DNA of 64,000 nucleotides from Streptomyces xantholiticus (GCF_014651015.1 NZ_BMWB01000011.1:20835-84834), one strand, 5' to 3'. Numbered from the stretch's first letter, positions 16,186 to 23,766 are shown. Notes: generated by a model not told the origin, from the sequence alone. Translations and numbers: made by a program.

Positions 16186-17628
16186 TCACGCCGGTGCCCA
16201 CGCCCCCATGAGCTCTTCGGGACCGTACGCCGCCGTGACACCATCGGCCTTGAACCCGGACCGTGACACCGCCACCAGCTGGGTCCTGTCGTCAGCACCG
16301 GGAACGGCCAGGGCATCGCGGGCAAGGGCCGCCAGGTCCCTCGTGTCGAACGGCGTCCGCTCATGCCACTTCACCGAGCCGACGAACGAGATCTTCCGAG
16401 CGGGCACCCTGTCCGCAGCGACGATGTCCACCTCGGGGTTGTTCGTCCGCGGCCACCAACCGCCGATCTCGTACGCGTCCGGCCATGTGTCGTCCGGAAG
16501 CAGCCGGGCCAGTGCCGTTCGTACGACAGGTTCGATGGCTCGGCCTCGCCACGAGGTCCAGCCCTTCTCGACCGCCTCGGCGACCAGACGCCCCCGCCCA
16601 CGTTCGACCTCGGCGATGCCACGCTCGAAGAAGGCGAGCCACAGCCTCAGGTACGGGTCCGCCACGCGGTATCGGCGGTCGCGGTCGCCGGGACGCGACG
16701 AAAGAGGGACGTCCACCGCGACCAGTCCCTTGTCGATGAGCTGCTTGAGCGCGGGGTTGAGCGACCCGGGGGGCATCGCCTTGTCCACCGATCCGGCCTT
16801 GGCTGCGATGGATGTGAAGGTGCGTTCCCCGGTTCCGATCACGGACAGCACATGCCTCGGCTGCAGGACTGCAGGGAACTCGGCCGCCAGTATCCGCTCG
16901 CCCGACACCAGTAGCGCGGAGGTCGGATCCGTCAGGCTGCGCCCCAGGAACGACGGGCGGTCCTCGCCCTCCCGCCACTCCTGGCAGACGAGGGGCAGCC
17001 CACCGGTGATCAGAAAGGCGTCGAACGCCTCGGCAGGCGGAAGGGCCGTCATCTGCATGACCTCGTACGGGGAGAGCGGCGGCAGCACCATTTCCACTCC
17101 ACGCTGGTGGAAAGGACGCCCGTACGTCGACAGTTGCTCCATCATCGCGAGATCGCTGCCGATCAGGACGAGCAGAACGGGCTTGCGGCTGAGGACCCGG
17201 TCCCACACCGTCTGCAGCGTGCCCTCCATCACCGGGTCCTGTTCGAGGATCCAGGGAAGCTCGTCCAGTACGACGATGCTCGGGGAGTCGTCCTGCAGCA
17301 CTGCTGCCAGTTGGCGCAGGGCTGTGTCCCAGTCCGCCACGCGCTCGACACCCGTCAGCAGAGACACATCCGGCAGCGACGAGTCACGGGCAGCCGACAG
17401 CAGCCGAGCCCGCTCACGCTGCGGATCCTCGCCGCGGGTCGCCTGATGTACGACATACGGAACGCCTGCCCGCTCGCAGAAGACATCGATCAACCGCGAC
17501 TTGCCGACCCGGCGACGTCCACGCAACAGCAAGGCTCGGCCGCGCTGGTCGCCCCGGCCTTCGCGCACCCATTCCAGGTGGCGGTCGAGTGTCGCCAGCT
17601 CCGACTCCCGCCCGACGAAACCAGCCAT
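16186..17628 (-). CDS. AAA ATPase with C-terminal DUF234 (PD-(D/E)XK-like) domain
   Basis: A 480-residue protein. The N-terminus FVGRESELATLDRHL and P-loop GRRRVGKSRLI (residues ~37-47), then Walker B-like SIVVLDELPWI, mark an archaeal-type STAND/AAA ATPase. A winged-helix region follows (GERTFTSIAAKAG, LIDKGLVAV). The C-terminal DUF234 region has NPEVDIVAAD...GSVKWH, resembling the acidic-x-Lys core of PD-(D/E)XK nucleases. It is convergent with the DUF6193 array (17-bp gap) and interrupts it. Known members are scattered and often horizontally transferred; the biological role is unsettled. Confidence 0.88.
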   Translation of the reverse strand: MAGFVGRESELATLDRHLEWVREGRGDQRGRALLLRGRRRVGKSRLIDVFCERAGVPYVVHQATRGEDPQRERARLLSAARDSSLPDVSLLTGVERVADWDTALRQLAAVLQDDSPSIVVLDELPWILEQDPVMEGTLQTVWDRVLSRKPVLLVLIGSDLAMMEQLSTYGRPFHQRGVEMVLPPLSPYEVMQMTALPPAEAFDAFLITGGLPLVCQEWREGEDRPSFLGRSLTDPTSALLVSGERILAAEFPAVLQPRHVLSVIGTGERTFTSIAAKAGSVDKAMPPGSLNPALKQLIDKGLVAVDVPLSSRPGDRDRRYRVADPYLRLWLAFFERGIAEVERGRGRLVAEAVEKGWTSWRGRAIEPVVRTALARLLPDDTWPDAYEIGGWWPRTNNPEVDIVAADRVPARKISFVGSVKWHERTPFDTRDLAALARDALAVPGADDRTQLVAVSRSGFKADGVTAAYGPEELMGAWAPA

Positions 17629-17650
17629 GGCAGCTCCCGAGACTCGCCCC

Positions 17651-17680
17651 CAACTTACTCAATTCAATCATAGTAAGTTG
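17651..17680. promoter_or_regulatory. AT-rich palindromic operator/promoter of the ATPase gene
   Basis: Perfect 9-bp arms caacttact / agtaagttg around 12 nt lie 22 bp before the ATPase start. Outside this, TACTCA / TGAGTA repeats extend the symmetry on the minus strand. The stretch also contains TATGAT, a plausible -10 reading toward the ATPase. Its A+T content contrasts sharply with the flanks. Autoregulation is a reasonable inference. Confidence 0.6.
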
Positions 17681-17795
17681 AAAATGAGTAACAACCCAGT
17701 CACGCTGGGCGAGGGCGGCCCGCAACGGCGCAGGCACAGCGCCGCACGCATACCACGGTGACGACTACACGTACGGCACGCCGCCGGGCTGGAGA

Positions 17796-18001
17796 CGGTC
17801 GATCCGGCCGGTCCCCCGCACCACGTACGCGCGGCCGCGGCTGCGGCTGCGGCTGCGGGCAGCCACAAGCTGTCGGCACGTGGCATCGGCGGCCTCGGCG
17901 AGGTGCACACCGTCGAGGAGGCCTTCGCGCTCGTCGTGGCCAACCTGCCCAAGGGCTGTGGCCCGGCCGTCAACGGTACGGCGGACGACGTCCCTAGCTG
18001 A
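17796..18001 (+). pseudogene. DUF6193 relic B (internally deleted, frameshifted)
   Basis: One frame reads RSIRPVPRTTYARPRLR, matching SVVDSVMVRAAYAQPRLR of copy 3. It then runs into a short ggctgc iteration. In another frame the sequence resumes as GIGGLGEVHTVEEAFALVV and LPKGCGPAVNGTADDVPS with a stop at 17999-18001. The middle ~40 codons of the family are missing. Its end overlaps the 3' end of the DUF397 gene. Confidence 0.7.
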
Positions 18002-18038
18002 GGTCGCCGGCCCGGACGGCGGTGGTGAAGGAGGCCCA
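17882..18038. repeat. 157-bp direct repeat, copy 2
   Basis: Partner of 15356-15512. Here the right part is the intact 3' end of the DUF397 gene, so this is likely the parental junction from which copy 1 was duplicated. Confidence 0.85.
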
Positions 18039-18197
18039 GGCTCCCGGATCGAAGGCGACCGACGGGCCGGTGAGGCGCTTGCTGTCGCGGACCGGGACAG
18101 CGGTCGGGTGGGCCGCGTCCACCTCGAGGCAGTCGCCGCTGTTGCCGCCGCTGTGACTGGACTTCCGCCAGTCCGGAGCGTGTTCACTGCGCTTCAT
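17994..18197 (-). CDS. DUF397 small regulatory partner
   Basis: A 67-residue DUF397 protein: WRKSSHSGGNSGDCLEVD, VPVRDSK, then FTTAVRAGDLS. Known: DUF397 genes pair with XRE/DUF5753 regulators in actinomycetes, and some pairs affect development, antibiotic production or behave like toxin-antitoxin systems. Its start overlaps the end of the XRE gene by 14 nt, indicating coupled translation. The last bases overlap relic B in antisense. Confidence 0.9.
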   Translation of the reverse strand: MKRSEHAPDWRKSSHSGGNSGDCLEVDAAHPTAVPVRDSKRLTGPSVAFDPGAWASFTTAVRAGDLS

Positions 18198-19008
18198 GCT
18201 CGTAATCCTCCGCGACGGACCTGATCAGCGCCAGGGACTTGCGGTGCGACAACGCGTCGCCCAGAGCGTGATCGTAGGCGACGTGGCAGTCCCGGACCAC
18301 GGACGGGATCTCCCAGACGCGGCCCGTCTTCAGGCCTTCGACGTAGGCGATGGGCGGCAGGTCGTCGAACCGCATGAGCTTCACCTCGCCTTCCATCAGG
18401 GTGTGGTAGCCGACATCGAACGGCAGCACATGCACCCGGATACGGCTGCTCTCCCCCAACGCCACGATGTGACGAAGCTGTTCGCCCATCCCGGACGGTC
18501 CACCGACAGGACGGCGCAGCACCGACTCGTCGAGGATCGTCCACACCACAGGTGAGTCGAAGTTGTCGAGGATGCGCGCACGCTCCAGGCGTGTGACGAG
18601 CAGCCTGTCACGCTCTGACGCGCTCCTCGGCGGGTAGCCGGAGCTCAGCACTTCACGGGCGTACGCCTCGGTCTGGAGGATGCCCGGCACGACCTTCGGC
18701 GCGTACTCGCGGATCACCGTCGCCTTCTCCTCGAACTCCAGCGCCTCCGCGAAGTGTTCCGCCACCACCTTGCCGTCCAGCGCCGGGAGGAAGCGCAGGA
18801 AGAAGCCGCCCGCACCCAGCACCTGGTCCAGCCGCCGGGCGTCCGCCTCGTCCGGGCGGCGGCGGCCTGCCTCGATGTGGGCGATGTGGGTGCGGGACAT
18901 GACCGCTCGTTCGCTCAGCTCCTCCTGCGTGAGGCCGGCCGCCTCGCGCCTGCGCTTCAGCTCCTCGCCGTACCTGGTTCGCGAGTGCGGGTTGTCCTCG
19001 ATCGCCAT
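18184..19008 (-). CDS. XRE-family regulator with DUF5753 domain
   Basis: A 274-residue protein. Residues ~10-70 are an XRE helix-turn-helix (YGEELKRRREAAGLTQEELS, SRTHIAHIEAGRRRP). Residues ~95-270 are the DUF5753 domain (VVPGILQTEAYAREVL, RLERARIL, LDESVLRRPVGG). Together with DUF397 this is the standard Streptomyces regulator pair. It is divergent from the small genes at 19126-19490. A CGCGT-TGTC-ACGCG repeat just upstream could be its operator. Confidence 0.92.
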   Translation of the reverse strand: MAIEDNPHSRTRYGEELKRRREAAGLTQEELSERAVMSRTHIAHIEAGRRRPDEADARRLDQVLGAGGFFLRFLPALDGKVVAEHFAEALEFEEKATVIREYAPKVVPGILQTEAYAREVLSSGYPPRSASERDRLLVTRLERARILDNFDSPVVWTILDESVLRRPVGGPSGMGEQLRHIVALGESSRIRVHVLPFDVGYHTLMEGEVKLMRFDDLPPIAYVEGLKTGRVWEIPSVVRDCHVAYDHALGDALSHRKSLALIRSVAEDYEHEAQ

Positions 19009-19032
19009 CCGCCAAGGTCCTTTCGTGCCATA

Positions 19033-19046
19033 CGCGTTGTCACGCG
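19033..19046. promoter_or_regulatory. Inverted repeat upstream of XRE gene
   Basis: CGCGT-TGTC-ACGCG, a perfect 5-4-5 repeat, lies 25 bp before the XRE start in the 117-bp divergent gap. It is a candidate binding site for the XRE protein itself; the call rests on position only. Confidence 0.3.
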
Positions 19047-19125
19047 CAAACCCCTACCGAGCGTAATTGCGTCCCCGCCAGGCTGTGAGCGGTTCGGCAC
19101 AGAGAGCTAGGAGATCAACGGAATT

Positions 19126-19350
19126 ATGGGTGCAGCACACGTAGTAGGCGCCTTTGTCGCCCACGCCGGGACGGACGCCTACGGGCCCGGAAAGGTCATC
19201 GGTATGGACGGCGAACACAGACGCGTCAGGTTTGTGTACTTCGTCGCCACCATCCGGGCCACCGACCTTCGAACCGCTTCAGACCTGGAGACCGCGCTGG
19301 TCAGGGAGTGGCTGCAGCAGAAGGAGGCGCGATACGGGGGCCGATGGTGA
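19126..19350 (+). CDS. Small protein of unknown function
   Basis: A 74-residue soluble protein starting at an ATG with TAGGAG about 11 nt upstream. It reads GAAHVVGAFVAHAGTDAYGP, VRFVYFVATIRATDLRTA, then a basic C-terminal helix ending EARYGGRW. No known domain is recognised. Its stop overlaps the start of the next gene (GTGA). It is divergent from the XRE/DUF397 pair, possibly under its control. Confidence 0.6.
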   Translation: MGAAHVVGAFVAHAGTDAYGPGKVIGMDGEHRRVRFVYFVATIRATDLRTASDLETALVREWLQQKEARYGGRW

Positions 19351-19490
19351 TGACCTTGCGCATCTCGCGCGACGGCGGGCGGACCTGGGAGCGGGCAGTC
19401 CTGTACCGGCCCGGGCGCGGGGTCGCCCCCATCGATTCGGGGATGCGATGGCCGCCCTGCACATGCCTCCGGTGCATTCACATGAAGTGA
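19347..19490 (+). CDS. Very small Cys-containing protein, coupled to previous gene
   Basis: A 47-residue frame from the GTG at 19347 (or an ATG one codon earlier). It reads MTLRISRDGGRTWERAVLY, ..GMRWPPCTCLRCIHMK. The CTCLRC motif could bind metal. Coupling (GTGA) to the upstream gene, normal codon bias and the absence of a competing frame support it as real. Function unknown. Confidence 0.5.
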   Translation: MMTLRISRDGGRTWERAVLYRPGRGVAPIDSGMRWPPCTCLRCIHMK

Positions 19491-19598
19491 CCGTGTGTAT
19501 ACAGAAGTTGATGTACGGTGAGCGCAAGACGGCCCCCGTCGCTGGTTGCAGCCGGCGCCGAGGGCCTACACCCCAGTGCTGTGGAAGGAGCACCGGAA
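19491..19598 (+). promoter_or_regulatory. Structured leader of the helix-turn-helix gene
   Basis: This gap holds an AT-richer start (gtgtatacagaagttgatg) and then a potential stem between ggcccccgtcgc and ggcgccgagggcc, about 11 nt apart. An AAGGAG site follows, 9 nt before the ATG at 19599. It looks like a promoter plus a 5' leader hairpin. Control by attenuation is only a guess. Confidence 0.35.
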
Positions 19599-20477
19599 AT
19601 GCTTCGTCATGCTATCCCGCCTGCGCGTTTCTTCTCGCAGATCCCGAACGAGATCCTGCGCCATCCCCGCCTCAACTCCGACGCCGTACGGCTCCTGAGC
19701 TGGCAGCTCTCCCTCCCCGCCGACAAGCACGAGTCCCTGTCGGCCACCGCCGCCCGCGCAGGGATCAAGCCCACGGCCTTCCAGCGGGCGAAGAAGCAAC
19801 TCCTTCAGGAGGGCTTCTTCCACGAATGGAAGGAGCAGGGCCGCGGCGGCCTCTGGCGCACCAAGCAGCTTGTCTCCAACGTCCCGCTGACCGGCGACGC
19901 AGCCGCTGCGCTCCGGGACGGGGAACCGGCCCACGCGAAACCGGTCGTCGGTGAACCGGCACCCCGGCCGGTCGGTCGTCATCCAGACCAAGAACGAGAG
20001 AAAGACACCTCCAACCCTCCGCAGGAGGCGGGCCCGGAGGCCCGCCAATTGGTCGGCACCCTGCGGGCGCTGGACCCCCGGCTGCGCGTCCCGCGCGGGA
20101 TGCTCCCCGAACTCGCCGCCCTCGCCGCGCAGTGGCTGAGACTCGGCCACACGGCCGACAGCGTCCGGGAGAACATCAAGCGCTGCCTGCCCACCCCCAC
20201 CGAGCCCATCCACCGGCCCGGCGGCCTGCTCCGCCACCTGCTGCGCGAAGCGCCACCGGTCCCGGTCCCACCCGAGCCGCCCCGCGTCGCCCGTATGCGC
20301 GAGTGCGCGGGCGACGGGCACACCCAGCCGCTGCTGTTCCGTCCGGTCGCCGACGAGGAGCTGTGCCCCGACTGCCGCCAGGAGCAGGCCGGGACGACGA
20401 CCCGGCCGCCCGCAGGCGTCCTCGCGGCCGTAAAGGGCGTCGCCGCAGCCCGGTCCTTGCTCCGAGGAGGGGCGTAA
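19599..20477 (+). CDS. Helix-turn-helix protein of accessory Streptomyces regions
   Basis: A 292-residue protein. The ATG at 19599 is chosen for its AAGGAG site; the upstream extension is low quality. The N-terminal ~110 residues form a winged-helix-like module: RFFSQIPNEILRHPRLNSDA, LLSWQLSLPADKHESLSATA, AGIKPTAFQRAKKQLLQEGF. The middle is Pro/Arg-rich. Near residue 260 a short CPDCRQEQ motif sits after ECAGDGHTQP, a possible zinc site. I recall this family as common in actinomycete accessory islands, with a DNA-binding or replication-initiator-like front end. Exact role unknown. Confidence 0.75.
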   Translation: MLRHAIPPARFFSQIPNEILRHPRLNSDAVRLLSWQLSLPADKHESLSATAARAGIKPTAFQRAKKQLLQEGFFHEWKEQGRGGLWRTKQLVSNVPLTGDAAAALRDGEPAHAKPVVGEPAPRPVGRHPDQEREKDTSNPPQEAGPEARQLVGTLRALDPRLRVPRGMLPELAALAAQWLRLGHTADSVRENIKRCLPTPTEPIHRPGGLLRHLLREAPPVPVPPEPPRVARMRECAGDGHTQPLLFRPVADEELCPDCRQEQAGTTTRPPAGVLAAVKGVAAARSLLRGGA

Positions 20478-20499
20478 TATGCAGTGTTACGCTGACGTC

Positions 20500-20817
20500 A
20501 TGGCCAAGACGCGCATCTCCATCAGCCTGGATCCGGCCGATGCCGACCTGATCCGGACGGTCGCTGCGGAGCACGGCCTGGACGTGTCCGCCTTCCTGGT
20601 GATGGCCGGTCGCAAGGAGGCGGCGCGACTGGCCCGCGTAGCAGCGTCGTTTGCGGATATCGACGACGCCATCGCGACGGCCGAGGCGGAGGCGGACGCT
20701 CTCACCTGGCCCCCGGAGCCGGACGTACATCCGGAGGAGGCCGCCCGGATCCGGGCCGAGATCGAGGTTGCCCGGGCACGGTCGGCCGCCCGGCGTCGCG
20801 GAGGTACGGCGGCGTGA
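20500..20817 (+). CDS. RHH-type antitoxin
   Basis: A 105-residue product from ATG 20500 (MAKTRISISLDPADADLIRT). The first ~45 residues have ribbon-helix-helix character (RISISLD strand, then two helices), followed by an acidic tail likely to wrap a toxin. A start at ATG 20479 is possible and has a better ribosome-binding site (GAGGAGG). Its stop overlaps the PIN gene start (GTGA). A gtaa-N9-ttac repeat at the promoter is a candidate autoregulatory operator. Confidence 0.75.
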   Translation: MAKTRISISLDPADADLIRTVAAEHGLDVSAFLVMAGRKEAARLARVAASFADIDDAIATAEAEADALTWPPEPDVHPEEAARIRAEIEVARARSAARRRGGTAA

Positions 20818-21263
20818 ACCTGGGCTGCCCCACGTGCCCCGACCTCTCGGCCCTCGGCGATGTGGTGTACGACGCCGGCATGCTGATCGCCCTTGCGGAC
20901 AAACGACCGGGCACAGCGCTGGTCCGCCATCGCGAGTTCGCCCGAGGCGGTCGGCCTGTCGTGCCCGCTCCCGTGGTCGCGCAGGCCTGGCGCAGCGGCG
21001 CCACCCGGGCCCACCTCGCCCGAGCGCTCAAGGACTGCGCCGTAGTGTGCTGCTACACCGAGACGGAGTGGCGGCGGATCGGTGAACTCATCGGCCGCGC
21101 AGACGTTCCGGCCAAAAAGCGACCGGATCCCGTGGACGGGCTTGTCGCACTCACCGCCGTACAGATCGGCGCGACCGTCGTGGCGACGTCCGACCCCATG
21201 GACATCCAGGCATATCTGGATCAGCTGCCGGGCGCCGAGTTCGTGGTGCCTCTGCGGGTCTGA
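20814..21263 (+). CDS. PIN-domain toxin
   Basis: A 149-residue PIN-like RNase. The first acidic site is in VVYDAGMLIALADK (D near residue 20), and the later acidic pair lies in DPVDGLVALTAV and VVATSDPMDI. The GTG overlaps the antitoxin stop and GGAGG lies upstream. Known: PIN toxins cleave RNA and are silenced by the cognate antitoxin encoded upstream. An unusual Cys pair (CPTC) sits at the N-terminus. Confidence 0.8.
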   Translation: MNLGCPTCPDLSALGDVVYDAGMLIALADKRPGTALVRHREFARGGRPVVPAPVVAQAWRSGATRAHLARALKDCAVVCCYTETEWRRIGELIGRADVPAKKRPDPVDGLVALTAVQIGATVVATSDPMDIQAYLDQLPGAEFVVPLRV

Positions 21264-21304
21264 TCGAGCAAGCCGGACCGGTCGTCCCGGTCTCGCGGAG
21301 AGGG

Positions 21305-21340
21305 ACACGGCCCCCCGCCCTGCCGGGCAAGGGGCCATGT
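21305..21340. terminator. Terminator between PIN gene and PG_binding_4-like gene
   Basis: Imperfect stem acacggcccc / ggggccatgt (one G-U) with inner gccc / gggc pairing lies between convergent genes. Confidence 0.55.
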
Positions 21341-21361
21341 GAACCGTGGGAAGCCGGTGGC

Positions 21362-23533
21362 TCAGCTCGGGTTCAGCTCGATGACCGCCGTGCGCTCCGC
21401 CGGGGTCTTGCCGCGGAGGGCCGGGCCCATCGCCTGGGCGACGTCGTCCGCGGTGACCTCGTGCTGCTTGCCGTCGCCCTTGGTGATCATGACTCCGTCG
21501 AAGACGCCCTCGAGCAGGGTGTCGATGGCCTTCTTGTCGTAGACCTCGACCAGCCTGCCGTCGATCGCCTTCATCGACAGGATCTTCGGCAGCGACTTCG
21601 CCGGGCCGAACTGGATCGACTTGTCGCCCGCCTTGATCGTGATCAGGTCCGACATCGCGGGCTCCGCGAACTCCTTCATCGCCCGGTCGATCTCGGCCTG
21701 GGTGATCGTCGGCTCGCGGGTGGTCATGGGCAGTTCCACCACGTTGGGATCACCCGTCTGCACCTGGGTCCGGTAGGCGTCCTTGACCGAGATCATCGAG
21801 CGGCCCACGTCCAGCGACCGGCCGGGCTTGCCGGGGACGGCGACCGCTTTGCCGGGCTCGAACCGAATGGTGCCGTCGGTGGATGATCCGGCGGTGCCCG
21901 CCAGGTCCGCGAGGGCGACGCTCAGCTTCTCCTCGTCGACGACGATCACCGCCTCGGCGACGCGCTCGCCGCCGAAGAGGGAGCCGATGACGGAGACCGG
22001 GTTGTAGTCGCTGCCGGCGGCCCCGCGGACGGTTGCCTGGCTGTCGAGGGACAGTCCGGCCTTGTCCGGGGCGAGCTCGGCTTTCTCCCCGCCGATGGAG
22101 AGCTGCAGCGGGGCCTTGGCCCGCTCACCGAACGCCGCCTCGAGCTTGTTGACCGCCTCGTCCTTCGTTCCGCCGCCGATGTCGACGCCGAGGACCGTGG
22201 TGCTCTTGGGCACGTCGGAGTGGTTGAGCAGCAGCCCTGCCCCGTAGGCGACACCGAGCAGGCCGACCACGGCCGCGGCGGCCAGTACCAGCTTGGAACG
22301 GCCCCTCTTGGCCGGCGCGGGCGCCGGCGTCGGCCGGGGTGCGGGCCTGTCCGCCTCGCCGGGGCCCTCGGGGGCACCACCCCCGGGACCGGCCGGGAAC
22401 TCCGGTAGGGAGAAGTCCGCGTCGTCGGCCCGCGGCGGGGCGGGCCGCTGGGACAGGATCGGATTGGGGCCGGTACCGGGACCGGTCTGCGGTCCGCCGA
22501 GCGGCGGGAACGGCGAACGGTGGGCACCGGGGACCACCGGCATGCCGCTGGTGAGCGTGTCACCGGAGACATGGCCATGGCCCGCGCCGCCCTCGGGCGC
22601 GGGCTTCTGCGGCGTGAGCACGGCCGTGTCGTCGGACATCCGCGGCGGGGGCGCGCCGATGCCCGGCGCCGGGGTGCCGGTGCGCGGGCCGAGCGGCATG
22701 CTGCCGGCGGCCGGCCCGGCCGTCGGCCCTGCGGGGCCGCCGTTGCGGTCCGGTGCACCGGGCGGACGGGCGCCGGGCGGAGGCGTGCCCGGCCCGGGCG
22801 GCGTGAAGCCGTTGCCGGGGCCACCAGGGCCGGCCGCGCCGGGTCCCCGGCCGGCGGGGCGGGAGGGCTCCGCGGGGGAACCGGCCTGCTCCGCGAGGGC
22901 CGCCAGACCCGAGCGCGGGGCCGCGGGTCCAGAGGCGCCGGGGCCCTTCGGGGCGCCCGGACCGCCAGGCCCGGGCACCGAACCGGCGGGCGCACCCGCA
23001 CCCGTGCCGGCACCCGTGCCCTGCCCGGCCGTCGTCCCGGCCGCCGGCTTGCGCGGCGCGAACCAGTCGCTGGTGGCGGACTTCTCCTCGGCCGTCGGTG
23101 CCGACGGGCCCGTGGTCTCGCGCGCCGCTCCGGGGCGCGGCGTGCTGCCCGTACGCTCGCTCTCCCGCTCGGTGGCGGCCGATGCGGCTGCGGAAGCAGA
23201 CCTGGAGCCCGAGCCCGACCCCACGCCGGAGCCCGACGCCTTGGCCGCGTCGGCGTCCGGCCCTGCGCTCACGTCGCTCATCGGCGTACGCATCACGACC
23301 GGCGGGATCGGCCGCGAACCCGGGATGTTGATCCGGATGCGCGTCGTCAGCGTCGTCTCGGTCTTCTTCTCTTCCGGCTGCTGCTCGGGCGCCGCTCCCC
23401 CGGTCTCGTCCGGGGCGTCCTGCGGGTGCAGCGACGGATACTGGCGCGATCCGTACGGCGGTGTCCCGGAGGGGTACGCGGCTCCACCGCGCCCCTGGGG
23501 GCCGGAGGACGAACTGTCAGTTTCACGACTCAA
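21362..23533 (-). CDS. Membrane-anchored PG_binding_4 (YoaR-like) protein
   Basis: A 723-residue protein starting at TTG 23533 with GGAGA about 9 nt upstream. Residues ~1-420 are a cytoplasmic, disordered Pro/Gly/Ala-rich region. A membrane segment follows (KLVLAAAAVVGLLGVAYGAG, ~430-450). Then come two repeats of a PG_binding_4-like fold: VLGVDIGGGTKDEAVNKLEA...LAPDKAGLSLD and a second copy near the C-terminus. The VanW domain usually following this fold is absent. It is likely an envelope protein acting outside the membrane. Its partner is unknown. Confidence 0.8.
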   Translation of the reverse strand: MSRETDSSSSGPQGRGGAAYPSGTPPYGSRQYPSLHPQDAPDETGGAAPEQQPEEKKTETTLTTRIRINIPGSRPIPPVVMRTPMSDVSAGPDADAAKASGSGVGSGSGSRSASAAASAATERESERTGSTPRPGAARETTGPSAPTAEEKSATSDWFAPRKPAAGTTAGQGTGAGTGAGAPAGSVPGPGGPGAPKGPGASGPAAPRSGLAALAEQAGSPAEPSRPAGRGPGAAGPGGPGNGFTPPGPGTPPPGARPPGAPDRNGGPAGPTAGPAAGSMPLGPRTGTPAPGIGAPPPRMSDDTAVLTPQKPAPEGGAGHGHVSGDTLTSGMPVVPGAHRSPFPPLGGPQTGPGTGPNPILSQRPAPPRADDADFSLPEFPAGPGGGAPEGPGEADRPAPRPTPAPAPAKRGRSKLVLAAAAVVGLLGVAYGAGLLLNHSDVPKSTTVLGVDIGGGTKDEAVNKLEAAFGERAKAPLQLSIGGEKAELAPDKAGLSLDSQATVRGAAGSDYNPVSVIGSLFGGERVAEAVIVVDEEKLSVALADLAGTAGSSTDGTIRFEPGKAVAVPGKPGRSLDVGRSMISVKDAYRTQVQTGDPNVVELPMTTREPTITQAEIDRAMKEFAEPAMSDLITIKAGDKSIQFGPAKSLPKILSMKAIDGRLVEVYDKKAIDTLLEGVFDGVMITKGDGKQHEVTADDVAQAMGPALRGKTPAERTAVIELNPS

Positions 23534-23766
23534 AGCAGGTTCTCCCGGTTGGCTTCGCCGCCCGTTCTTACTGGATAGCTACTGCTGCGGGCGGCTCGGC
23601 GGCGCGCACCACCATACTGGCCGCCGCCGACGGACACCCCGGGACTGCGGGAAGCAGCCCTGCGCCGACCGTACGGGCATGGTCAGTTCAGCGGCCTCCC
23701 ACCCCGTGGGGCGACCCACCCTAGGGGGCGGGTCGAACCGGCTGCTTGCTGGGGTCCTGTCTGCGG

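Noticed and set aside
17688-17795. Open stretch reading PHAYHGDDYTYGTPPGW, a possible second toxin-tip relic (compare AHTYNGGDY in the Rhs tip)
   Set aside because: Resemblance covers only about nine residues and there is no start codon; too weak to call.
17833-17862. Possible CRISPR-like or other functional repeat array
   Set aside because: Only a few six-base units without spacers; it is a microsatellite in a pseudogene.
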